Shown: one piece after another, positions 36,493 to 44,452 of the stretch
Position numbering within the stretch: position 1 is the stretch's first letter
How the letters are laid out: every line of letters begins with the position of its first letter
NCBI RefSeq assembly: GCF_963668385.1
Contig: NZ_OY764327.1
Coordinates: 1,922,001 to 1,986,000, forward strand
Direction of reading: 5' to 3'
Source of the DNA: an uncultured Carboxylicivirga sp.
GTDB lineage: Bacteria > Bacteroidota > Bacteroidia > Bacteroidales > Marinilabiliaceae
Length of the DNA stretch: 64,000 nt
Notes under the pieces: generated by a model
The model's input: the letters and a program-made list of their open reading frames with translations, nothing else
Told to the model about the DNA's origin: nothing
Databases searched by the model: none
Translations under genes and position numbers: made by a program

Positions 36493-37881
36493 TTATCTAG
36501 GTAAAGAAATATACATTTGATTTTCGGGTGAATGTTCATTCTTTTGTATAATTTTTTCACCCCTAAATGATTTTTTAAAAGATTTTAGGCTTGAGGCATT
36601 CGGATTTTTATGAGTCAGGTATTCTAGAGCTAGAGCTAAAAAGTCTTCGTGTGTATCGCCTAATGGATAGAATGTATCAGCATCTTCAAAATCAATTCGT
36701 GGTACATTGGGTATAAGCCCTTGGCGGTAATCAATAGAATTATCTTTGTTTTCGGCTCTCATAACAATGGGTTGAATGGCCCAGTTTCCGGCCTCGCTTT
36801 GGCTGTGTATGGTAATTGATCCATAGTATTTTCCATGGGTTTGTTCTCCAATTTGATAAACGGTCATATGTGGACTTAAGCCGTAAATAACCATTTCGCT
36901 GGCCGAAGCTGTTTGACTCGTTGTTAACACCACCAATCTATTTAAGTTAAGATTGTTGGCGTTGTTTTGTAATCGATAGGTAAATAGGTCGTCGTCATTA
37001 GGATAAGCTGATTTGTAATAGGCGGCCATTTGATCGTTGTAGGCTGTATTGATAAAAACGTCACCTAAGGCACTACTTGGGGCTATCATACTACTTAGTA
37101 AAATGGCAGTAGATACTGCACCACCTCCGTTGTAACGTAAATCAAGTACTAACTCAGTTATCCCTTCGGCTTTAAAATTGGCAAATACCGATTCTAATTC
37201 ATCATTATAGTCATCAATAAAAGAGTTATACATCAAATAGCCAATTTTCTTGTCCTCGTAATCAATTACCTTACTAATGTGAATAGGATTAGTTTGTAGA
37301 ACTACAGCAGTCATTTGCGATGTTTGTTTAGTTGGTGATATTGATTTATCATCGTTGAAGACACCAAACGACATGGTATAACTATCCTGATTTAGTAAAT
37401 TTGAGTAATTACTTAAAGTGAGTTGCTGTCCGTTTATTTCGTAAAACATCATTCCGCGTTGAATCCCTTCGTTTGCAGCAGGCGAATTAGGTTCAACATA
37501 TTCAATAAAACCAATAACGCCATTGGTTCCATATCGAAATAATTGTATCGAATGTCCCATAGATTTACGCACTCCAGCAAAATAGTTTACAAGGTATTGG
37601 TAATCATCAGTTATATATGACCATTGATCAATACGGCGCGATAGCTCACTATCGTAACTTCCCGAAAGAAGTGTATCGAAATAGGTGTAGGTGTTGCTAT
37701 GATATCTATAATCGGCATTAGGTAATGAACTGCTCCAATAGTAAGCAAACTCCATATTTTCACCTATAAACTTATTAACTTTCTGGGTTACAATAGGGCC
37801 ATATTGATTGTTGTCATTACAAGCAGTTGTTATGCTAACGATTATGAGTGAGTAAACAATTTGGGTAAGATATTTATTCAT
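36493..37881 (-). CDS. S41 family (C-terminal processing) peptidase, lipoprotein
   Basis: The 462-residue serine protease has a signal peptide and lipobox-like ITTACND (Cys21), so it is anchored in the envelope. A PDZ-like part is around GVIGFIEYVEPNSPAANEG, and the S41 core follows with VLDLRYNGGGAVSTAILL. The nucleophile serine region is TSQTASASEMVIYGLSP. It resembles Bacteroidota carboxy-terminal proteases that degrade surface or periplasmic proteins. The C-terminal stretch SLKSFKKSFRGEKII is basic. It is monocistronic, facing mlaF and divergent from the orphan at 37963. Confidence 0.88.
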   Translation of the reverse strand: MNKYLTQIVYSLIIVSITTACNDNNQYGPIVTQKVNKFIGENMEFAYYWSSSLPNADYRYHSNTYTYFDTLLSGSYDSELSRRIDQWSYITDDYQYLVNYFAGVRKSMGHSIQLFRYGTNGVIGFIEYVEPNSPAANEGIQRGMMFYEINGQQLTLSNYSNLLNQDSYTMSFGVFNDDKSISPTKQTSQMTAVVLQTNPIHISKVIDYEDKKIGYLMYNSFIDDYNDELESVFANFKAEGITELVLDLRYNGGGAVSTAILLSSMIAPSSALGDVFINTAYNDQMAAYYKSAYPNDDDLFTYRLQNNANNLNLNRLVVLTTSQTASASEMVIYGLSPHMTVYQIGEQTHGKYYGSITIHSQSEAGNWAIQPIVMRAENKDNSIDYRQGLIPNVPRIDFEDADTFYPLGDTHEDFLALALEYLTHKNPNASSLKSFKKSFRGEKIIQKNEHSPENQMYISLPR

Positions 37882-37962
37882 GTTAAGATATTTGATTTGT
37901 GATGGTAAAATAGTAAGATTTATTTTACATCAATTAGTTTTAGACCTTCAATTTGTAAGATA

Positions 37963-38694
37963 ATGGCGAACGAGATATTAAAATGGTGTGATACGCGATC
38001 GTATTTGATTGTTAGATGCGATGATGAATATATACCTTCAACTAAAATAGATGAAAAACGAAGAGGGCAGTTAGTCAAACTTAAAGAAGTATTTCCATAT
38101 TTATTACATGAGGAGAAACGAGAAAACAGAACGTTGAATTTATCGGTTTTCAGACGATTAATTACAAATTCTAATTATTCTTTTGCAAAAAGTAAAGAGG
38201 GTACAACCGTATGGATTGATTATTGGATTGAAATACTGCCATTGTTATTAGCCTTGATGAGAAAGCAACCTGAGGTTTCGTTTCAAAAGCTCATGGACGA
38301 GATTATAGAAAAGAGAGATATAGATGTAAACAGTTGTGAATATGCAATTAATTTTCATCGATTATCTAGTTATATCCAAATTTATGAATGGGGCTCATTT
38401 GAAGATTTGGTGCATCGAAAAGCCAATGACTTGTTGGAATTGATTGATTATTTTTATGATGAGATTAAAATGACACATTTACATCCCAAATCCTATCAGG
38501 CATTGTTTCATTTATTCGGAGAGGCTACTATTGACATAGGTTATGCAGCCTTTGATTTATATAATCAAACCCGAAATTCGGAAACAGCATGGCAAGAAGC
38601 TATTAAAACGCACCTATGCACTTATCATATAGATGAATTGTTGAAAGAAACCATTTGGACAATGAAAGTTGCTCCTATTCTGGAATTCAATTAG
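37963..38694 (+). CDS. Hypothetical protein, 243 residues, helical
   Basis: I do not recognise the family. The 243-residue protein has no signal peptide or membrane helix and is mostly predicted helical, with Trp, Tyr and Glu common (VWIDYWIEILPLLLALMRK, NFHRLSSYIQIYEWGS). Codon use looks like that of neighbours. The stop codon lies within the left copy of a 10 bp direct repeat that flanks the REP/MITE-like element, so an insertion seems to have occurred right at its 3' end. It stands alone, 81 nt from the divergent S41 gene, and no function can be proposed. Confidence 0.65.
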   Translation: MANEILKWCDTRSYLIVRCDDEYIPSTKIDEKRRGQLVKLKEVFPYLLHEEKRENRTLNLSVFRRLITNSNYSFAKSKEGTTVWIDYWIEILPLLLALMRKQPEVSFQKLMDEIIEKRDIDVNSCEYAINFHRLSSYIQIYEWGSFEDLVHRKANDLLELIDYFYDEIKMTHLHPKSYQALFHLFGEATIDIGYAAFDLYNQTRNSETAWQEAIKTHLCTYHIDELLKETIWTMKVAPILEFN

Positions 38695-38851
38695 TAATGC
38701 GAATTACAGTTGAACCCACTTTGGGATTCCTTTAGAATACGCTTATATTCCACGGGTTCCACCCGCGGCTATTAGACTAATAATACAACCCCGAAAGTGG
38801 GTTGAACTAGGATATAAAAACAATTTGAATTATTGATTCGCATTAGTAATG
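38690..38851. mobile_element. REP/MITE-like inverted-repeat element with flanking 10 bp direct repeats
   Basis: ATTAGTAATG occurs at 38690-38699 and again at 38842-38851. Between them lie CGAAT/ATTCG ends, a long stem (GTTGAACCCACTTTGGG at 38709-38725 against CCCGAAAGTGGGTTGAAC at 38790-38807) and an inner hairpin (CCACGGGT, loop TCC, ACCCGCGG at 38750-38768). There is no coding capacity. It resembles the REP-type elements of Bacteroidota mobilised by Y1 (RAYT/IS200-like) transposases, but that link is inference. Confidence 0.6.
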
Positions 38852-38894
38852 TAAAGCGATTATTCTTTCTTCTGAATATTTGTAGTTAATGTTG

Positions 38895-38964
38895 ACAGAA
38901 AAATCTGCAAGGGGCTGCAGATATTGTTAGGCTATGGCTACAGAAAAATCTGTAAGGGGCTACA
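38895..38964. repeat. Two 25 bp hairpin repeats, 45 bp apart
   Basis: The 25 bp unit (38895-38919 and 38940-38964) begins ACAGAAAAATCTG and continues YAAGGGGCTRCA. The two copies differ at only two bases. In copy 1 TGCA-AGGGGC-TGCA can pair, in copy 2 TGTA-AGGGGC-TACA, so the two changes compensate and keep the stem. The rest of the 38852-39058 gap before the galE terminator holds no gene. Confidence 0.6.
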
Positions 38965-39058
38965 TACTTTTCTGCTTTAAGCTGCAAAATTGTTAGCAAA
39001 TTAGATGATATGGATCATACAATCTGTTGTATAGTATCTGAAATGATTCATAAATGGT

Positions 39059-39089
39059 AAAAAAAAAGCCGGTCTTTCGATCGGCTTTT
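39059..39089 (-). terminator. Terminator after galE
   Basis: The minus strand reads AAAAGCCGA, loop, TCGGCTTTT and a run of nine T (stem 39064-39089). Confidence 0.88.
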
Positions 39090-39110
39090 GAATAAAAGAG
39101 TATTATTAGC

Positions 39111-40130
39111 TTACAAGCCCCTCACATTTTTTTCCCATTTCCATGAAGATGCAAGTGTTTCTTCTAAGGTTTTTTCAGCTTTCCAGCCAAGTTCGCTATT
39201 ACCAAAGCTTGTGTCGGCCCAAATCTTTTCGATATCACCTGAACGGCGGCCAACCACTTTATATTTTACGTCAACATTGTTCACTTTAATAAAAGCTTTA
39301 ACAAGTTGCATTACTGAGTATCCTTCGCCAGTTCCAACGTTAAAATATTCGTAATTTGCTTTTTGCTTGCTTTTTAACATACGGTCGATAGCAACAACGT
39401 GTGCTTTAGCCAAATCAACCACATTAATATAATCACGAATGGCAGTTCCGTCTGGTGTATCGTAGTCTTCTCCAAAAATGCTAAGTTCTTCGCGTAAACC
39501 GGCTGCAGTTTGTGTAATATAAGGAACCAAATTATTAGGAACCCCAACTGGGAATTCTCCAATTAATCCACTTTCGTGCGCTCCAATAGGATTGAAGTAA
39601 CGTAACGCAATGCAATTAACAGTATCATTAGCCTTACAGTAATCTCTCATAATATCTTCGCAAATGGCTTTTGTATTACCATATGGCGATTCAGCCTCTT
39701 TACGTGGAGTCTCTTCCGTTACTGGTAATACATCAGGCTGACCATAAACAGTACAAGATGATGAAAATACCATGTTTGGTACTTTATATTTATTCATGCA
39801 CTCTAACAGGTTCATTAAAGAGCATAAATTGTTGCGATAGTATTCTAAAGGTTTTTGTACTGATTCGCCTACAGCTTTAAATGCTGCAAAGTGAATAATG
39901 GCAGCAATATCTGTATACTTCTGAAAGAAAGCATCAGTTAAATCTCTTTGAGACAGATCGAATTTTTCGAATAGAGGACGTTTGCCTGTGATTTTTTCAA
40001 TATTATCCAGTACTTCAATTTTTGAGTTCGAAAGGTCATCAATAATAACTACTTCATAACCTTTATTTTGAAGTTCAACTACTGTGTGAGAACCAATATA
40101 ACCGGTTCCGCCTGTAACCAAAATTTGCAT
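39111..40130 (-). CDS. galE: UDP-glucose 4-epimerase
   Basis: GalE interconverts UDP-glucose and UDP-galactose with bound NAD. The 339-residue SDR has TGGTGYIGSHTVVEL, SSSCTVYGQPD, the catalytic YGNTK motif and the GalE-specific NPIGAHESGLIGE. The end is TSFGNSELGWKAEKTLEE and is normal. It is monocistronic, with a terminator and a 230 nt divergent region facing the HU-SPOR gene. Its role is envelope polysaccharide and Leloir metabolism. Confidence 0.95.
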   Translation of the reverse strand: MQILVTGGTGYIGSHTVVELQNKGYEVVIIDDLSNSKIEVLDNIEKITGKRPLFEKFDLSQRDLTDAFFQKYTDIAAIIHFAAFKAVGESVQKPLEYYRNNLCSLMNLLECMNKYKVPNMVFSSSCTVYGQPDVLPVTEETPRKEAESPYGNTKAICEDIMRDYCKANDTVNCIALRYFNPIGAHESGLIGEFPVGVPNNLVPYITQTAAGLREELSIFGEDYDTPDGTAIRDYINVVDLAKAHVVAIDRMLKSKQKANYEYFNVGTGEGYSVMQLVKAFIKVNNVDVKYKVVGRRSGDIEKIWADTSFGNSELGWKAEKTLEETLASSWKWEKNVRGL

Positions 40131-40347
40131 GGCTTAAGTTTTTTATCGGATTGTTAAATGATAGATCTTATTCATTGATGGGATAAAAGTAATAAATACT
40201 TTTAATAATTGTTGACATTTGCTATATATTCTGTATCTTGGTTGATAATAGTCAGAATATTAAGGATTAAACTGGCTTTTTGTTATGTTATTAACATGCT
40301 GTCAACAGGTGTTGATATAAAGATGAAACAATGAGAAGTTAATTTTG

Positions 40348-40355
40348 TAAATTTG
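40348..40355 (+). promoter_or_regulatory. -7 box immediately before the HU-SPOR gene
   Basis: TAAATTTG followed by CAG matches TAnnTTTG and lies 6 nt before the ATG at 40361. If used, the mRNA would be leaderless or nearly so. No -33 box at proper spacing. Confidence 0.35.
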
Positions 40356-40360
40356 CAGAT

Positions 40361-41290
40361 ATGACAACGATTGAACAACATATTTCGAATTTGCTTTACA
40401 CACATGAGTGTGTAATTATTCCTGATTTTGGTGCGTTTGTAGCTAGTACAATGGGTGCTCAGATAGATAAGGATAAAAATATATTATTACCACCTTCAAA
40501 GGAAATTGGTTTTAATAGAAGTCTGTCGCATAACGATGGTTTATTAATAAGCACCTTTGCTCAATGCAAAGGAATTACATATAGCCATGCTAAAATAGAA
40601 GTGGAGCAGTTTCGATTTAAAATAATTGATCAGTTAGAGTTGGGTCTTGAGGTTAAACTTGACAAGATTGGAACATTAAAGCGAGATGCAATTGGTAATG
40701 TTCAATTTACTTCAAATGCAAGCGAAAATTATTTGACCGAATCATTTGGGTTAACATCTTTCCACTTTACACCAGAAGTACATGTTAAGCCTGTTAAAGA
40801 AAATGTTCAGGTTCGAAGATTGTTAAGACCATTAACCCAAAAACAAATTGCAGCTGCTGTTACTTTATTGATTGGCTTATTTGCATTAGCTCCTAAAATG
40901 ACTGATAGTGCTATTGATCAAAACTATAGCACAGCCAGTGCTATCGACTATTTAATGACCTCGCAACCCGCTAAGGAAGATCATATAGTTGATGCTAAAA
41001 TGTTTACTGAATCAGCAAAAGCCGAAGACCTAACAATTGAAGAGAATGTTGTTAAATCGGAAAATCACTTCTTTATTATTGCAGGAAGTTTTAAGCTGGA
41101 GAATCAAGCCAATAAATTTCTTGAGCAAATAAAGCTTAAGGGCGAACAACAAGCTTTTGTTCTAAAGAGCCCTAATAATCGTTATCGTGTTGCTTTAGAT
41201 GGATTTGCCAATAAGCCAGAGGCGGTTAACACAATGAACAATTATCGAACAAAAGAAGACTTTAAAACAGTTTGGGTTTTAAAGCAATAA
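40361..41290 (+). CDS. HU-CCDC81 and SPOR domain membrane protein
   Basis: The 309-residue protein joins an N-terminal HU-CCDC81 module (residues 1-130, beginning MTTIEQHISNLLYTHECV with PDFGAFVA) to one membrane helix (about 161-178, AAAVTLLIGLFALAPK). A periplasmic C-terminal SPOR domain follows (about 231-309, FFIIAGSFKLENQANKFL). SPOR domains bind denuded septal peptidoglycan. The cytoplasmic HU-like part is thought to bind DNA or protein. It therefore could tie the nucleoid or division machinery to the septum (inference). It stands alone between galE and the sensor kinase. Confidence 0.85.
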   Translation: MTTIEQHISNLLYTHECVIIPDFGAFVASTMGAQIDKDKNILLPPSKEIGFNRSLSHNDGLLISTFAQCKGITYSHAKIEVEQFRFKIIDQLELGLEVKLDKIGTLKRDAIGNVQFTSNASENYLTESFGLTSFHFTPEVHVKPVKENVQVRRLLRPLTQKQIAAAVTLLIGLFALAPKMTDSAIDQNYSTASAIDYLMTSQPAKEDHIVDAKMFTESAKAEDLTIEENVVKSENHFFIIAGSFKLENQANKFLEQIKLKGEQQAFVLKSPNNRYRVALDGFANKPEAVNTMNNYRTKEDFKTVWVLKQ

Positions 41291-41331
41291 TTAGTCAAGT
41301 CTTAACTTGAAATATTGAAGCACATTCAGTA

Positions 41332-41361
41332 AAAAAAGGTCGGTATATGCCGACCTTTTTT
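41332..41361 (+). terminator. Terminator after the HU-SPOR gene
   Basis: AAAAAAGGTCGG, loop TATATG, CCGACCTTTTTT. Just upstream a second perfect stem TCAAGT-CTTA-ACTTGA (41295-41310) may help folding. Confidence 0.92.
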
Positions 41362-41550
41362 GCGTTTGTATAATTGATTATAAATAGGTAAGTGTTGAAA
41401 TAATAATGGATATAAAAAAGGAAGAAGTTCTCTAATTCAATTTGTATAAAAATTAAATCCTCTTAAATAAGCTTCTGATATTTACCAATTAGCACAAGTA
41501 ACTTTTTGCCCATTTATAATCAATTTGAGCTTTTTAGTTATATTCTTATT

Positions 41551-43293
41551 TTAAGAACTTAGTTGTTGCTTGATCTTTTTAATAAGATCTTCGGGCTGAA
41601 ATGGTTTACTAATATAGTCATCCATACCAACTGTCATACATTTTTCTTTATCCTCAGGAAAAGCATTTGCCGTTACAGCAATTATAGGAGTATGAGTACC
41701 TGTACTTTTTTCAATTTCTCTTATTTTTTGTGTGGCTTTAAAACCATCCATAATAGGCATTTGAACATCCATTAAAATAAGGTCATATTTAGCTTTACCA
41801 AACTTATCAAGGGCTTCTTTACCGTTGAAGGCAACTTCAATTTTCTGTACTTCGTTTTTGATGTAAAGAATGATAATTTGTTGGTTCGAAAAGTTATCTT
41901 CTACTAATAATATATTAGCATCAGCCATATCAACTTTAGGCTTAAAGAAATTGCCATTTTGCTTGACTGGCTCAACAATCGAATTAATGGATTGACTTTT
42001 AAGATTCTCTTTAAAAGTAGCCGTAAATTCCAACGCAGTATTTACCGAACCAGGATAAATATCCAGCTGATTACCATCCATCTCAATAATTTTTTGAGTG
42101 ATGCCTAGTTCTAATAAATTGATATATTTATTGGTATTTAAACGTATTATTTCTTTGGAATAAAAAGCTTCTTCTTTTAACTCTTCTTTAGGCAGTGGAA
42201 TAATGGTATTACTTACTATTCTGAATTTTAAAACAAGTCTGTTCGGAAGAGTTTCTTTTCTTGTAACTTCAATAGTTACTTGCTTGGTCTCTGATTTGTT
42301 GTACTTAATAATGCTGTTCAGAAGATTTAAAAAGATTTGTTTAATCTTAATGCTATTACCAATAATATTGTTCGGTATATCGGCTGAAAGAGAAAGATCA
42401 AACTGCTTTTTATCGTTCTCATCCTGAAATAAATTAATAGTATTGTTAATGGTTGAGTATAAATTAAAGCTGATTTCTTCTTCAGGAATTTGGCTAAAGT
42501 TAGTGGTCGTTGCGGCAACCATACTATTTACCACATTTACCAGGTTATTTGACGAAGCATGTATGGTGTTAATATAATCGCGTTGATCGTCGCTTAAGTT
42601 CGTTTTTTCCAAAATGTCAATAATCCCGGTAATATTGCTTAAGGGAGTACGAATTTGATGTGATAGTTTTGAAATAAGTTCTTCTTGCGTTTTGTTGAAG
42701 TTTTGTGCATTTAACATGCGTAATTCTTTGCTCATAATTATTTCTGAGTAAGAATAATAAAGAACATACCCAACAAGCGTCATTGAAAAAAATACGCATG
42801 AATAAATAATTTTTGCAGAAAACTTATATTTGGTAACAATGGGTAGTAAATCAGATACACCAAACAGATATCCGACCATAATACAGCAGAAAATAATGGA
42901 TATGATTGTGCCTTTGTTTTTACCGGTTAATGAAAAGATAAATATTGGGAATAAAACAACCCAGATAATACCCAATCCAGAGCTTCCTCCAAAAACAATT
43001 AGGTACAAAAATATCAGAATTGCAAAAAAAGCAAAGGAGTTGCGTATGCCAGGGGTGTGTGCTTTTTGTCCCAGATAGATAAAATGGAAACCGAAGATTA
43101 GACTAAAAATTAGCAAAGGGATTGCAAAAAATGTTTTATCTGTTAGTAAGCTATAAACGCCATCGATTGTAACTACTAAAAATAGAATAAGATAAATTAG
43201 ATTGCGCATCATAATTGGAGAGTTCTCCTCCAAGTCTGTTTTATCGTCTCTATCAAATATTAATAATGAAAGTAATTTATTGAGTATGGTCAT
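41551..43293 (-). CDS. Membrane hybrid histidine kinase/receiver with degenerate ATPase domain
   Basis: The 580-residue protein has about six N-terminal membrane helices (residues 30-182) and a HisKA domain with the phospho-acceptor H212 in LSHQIRTPLSNI. A C-terminal receiver (459-578) has D509 in LMDVQMPIMDG, ending KPFQPEDLIK. The ATPase part keeps an N-box-like NLLNSIIKY, but the G1 motif (DxGxG) reads VSNTIIPLP near residue 360 and the G2 motif (GxGLG) reads LLELGITQK near 393. ATP binding is therefore doubtful. It may act as a phosphatase or phosphotransfer scaffold. It is monocistronic and leftward. Confidence 0.85.
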   Translation of the reverse strand: MTILNKLLSLLIFDRDDKTDLEENSPIMMRNLIYLILFLVVTIDGVYSLLTDKTFFAIPLLIFSLIFGFHFIYLGQKAHTPGIRNSFAFFAILIFLYLIVFGGSSGLGIIWVVLFPIFIFSLTGKNKGTIISIIFCCIMVGYLFGVSDLLPIVTKYKFSAKIIYSCVFFSMTLVGYVLYYSYSEIIMSKELRMLNAQNFNKTQEELISKLSHQIRTPLSNITGIIDILEKTNLSDDQRDYINTIHASSNNLVNVVNSMVAATTTNFSQIPEEEISFNLYSTINNTINLFQDENDKKQFDLSLSADIPNNIIGNSIKIKQIFLNLLNSIIKYNKSETKQVTIEVTRKETLPNRLVLKFRIVSNTIIPLPKEELKEEAFYSKEIIRLNTNKYINLLELGITQKIIEMDGNQLDIYPGSVNTALEFTATFKENLKSQSINSIVEPVKQNGNFFKPKVDMADANILLVEDNFSNQQIIILYIKNEVQKIEVAFNGKEALDKFGKAKYDLILMDVQMPIMDGFKATQKIREIEKSTGTHTPIIAVTANAFPEDKEKCMTVGMDDYISKPFQPEDLIKKIKQQLSS

Positions 43294-43501
43294 TTTTTTG
43301 CAGTGAAAAGTATAAGGTTAAATATAAAAAAAACTAATGTAGTATTCTTATTGTATTTATCATTTATATGATAAAATATTATCAAAACACCTCTTTTAAT
43401 AGTAACAAATGTATCTAATTGTTATTGATTAGGAAATAAAGTTCAATAATTAAACTTGTGGTTCTACTATTAACTTTTTACTTCTGCTATCTTTTTTTAG
43501 A

Positions 43502-43509
43502 TAACTTTG
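43502..43509 (+). promoter_or_regulatory. -7 box upstream of the secreted orphan and ettA
   Basis: TAACTTTG matches TAnnTTTG, 68 nt before the ATG at 43577. A TATCT/AGATA hairpin overlaps its upstream side. The -33 box is unclear. Confidence 0.4.
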
Positions 43510-43576
43510 TGTGTATATTACAGTTGTTATTATAAATAATTGTGAACACTCAAGTATTACCTAAAGATATAGAAAG

Positions 43577-44434
43577 ATGAAAAGATTTGCTTTATTTTTT
43601 TTAGCTTTTGCATTGGTTATTGTTAGTACGAATGCAATCACAAAAGATCATTTACCTACTGAAGAAGATTATCAGGCATTTTTAAAAACCAAAACATTGG
43701 TTGTAATGGATACTAATCCGATGAGTGACTTTAATTTTAAGATTAAGGAAGTGATGAAGGATGTTTGGAATGTAACTGATTATGATTTTATCTCGCAGAA
43801 AGAATTTGAAGATAAACAGGGAGATCCTTCTTATTCCTTTTTAATGTCGACTACTGTTACATTTTCGATGGATAAAACAAAAGCTCGTTATACCTTTTTA
43901 AGTTTGTTAATGGGTAAACCCGAAACTCAGGTAAGAGACCTTCCTGATTTATGTTCTATTCCATTATCGTATTTACGAGTTGAGGATGATAGTTACGCAT
44001 ATAAAATGGATGCTTTTGTACGTTTTATTCAAGATCATGTTAATTTAATGGTGAAACAGCCAGAATTAATAAAAGCTAATGTTTTTAAATATTATAATAA
44101 AAATATCAAAAGCTTAAAGGATAAGACATTGTATTTGGTGAAAGATGATTTGGCTCCGGATGTTAATACTTTATCAAAAATTAATAATGTTTATCCTTAT
44201 AACGTAAAGCTTGTAACACAAGAAGAAGTGGAAGAAGCTTTAAAAGAAAAAGACGATAATGTGGTTATTCTTCATAAAGTGGGGCCTGAAGGTACTAAGT
44301 ATAAAGCACGTTGTTATAAAATATTGGTAGGTGCTGCTGATTCGAGATTTTATTATTTCGACTATCACATGGTAAGCAAGAAAAAGCCAGATGGATTGTT
44401 GGCAAGTGATCTTAAACAGATGGGTTCGCGATAA
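43577..44434 (+). CDS. Secreted hypothetical protein, 285 residues
   Basis: The family is unknown to me. A signal peptide (MKRFALFFLAFALVIVSTNA) predicts export to the periplasm, and there is no lipobox cysteine. The mature part is mixed alpha/beta, with DTNPMSDFNFKIKEVMKDVW near the start and EGTKYKARCYKILVGAADSRFYYFD near the end. A middle stretch (HVNLMVKQPELIKANVFKYYNK) looks helical. ettA follows after 18 nt in the same direction, so the two are likely co-transcribed, but no functional link is evident. Confidence 0.75.
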   Translation: MKRFALFFLAFALVIVSTNAITKDHLPTEEDYQAFLKTKTLVVMDTNPMSDFNFKIKEVMKDVWNVTDYDFISQKEFEDKQGDPSYSFLMSTTVTFSMDKTKARYTFLSLLMGKPETQVRDLPDLCSIPLSYLRVEDDSYAYKMDAFVRFIQDHVNLMVKQPELIKANVFKYYNKNIKSLKDKTLYLVKDDLAPDVNTLSKINNVYPYNVKLVTQEEVEEALKEKDDNVVILHKVGPEGTKYKARCYKILVGAADSRFYYFDYHMVSKKKPDGLLASDLKQMGSR

Positions 44435-44452
44435 AATAAATTTAAATAGATA

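Noticed and set aside
38690-38990. CRISPR array
   Set aside because: Only two imperfect 25 bp copies with a 20 bp spacer, no cas genes, and compensatory changes in a hairpin instead.
39088-39354. 88-residue plus-strand frame inside galE
   Set aside because: Antisense shadow of galE.
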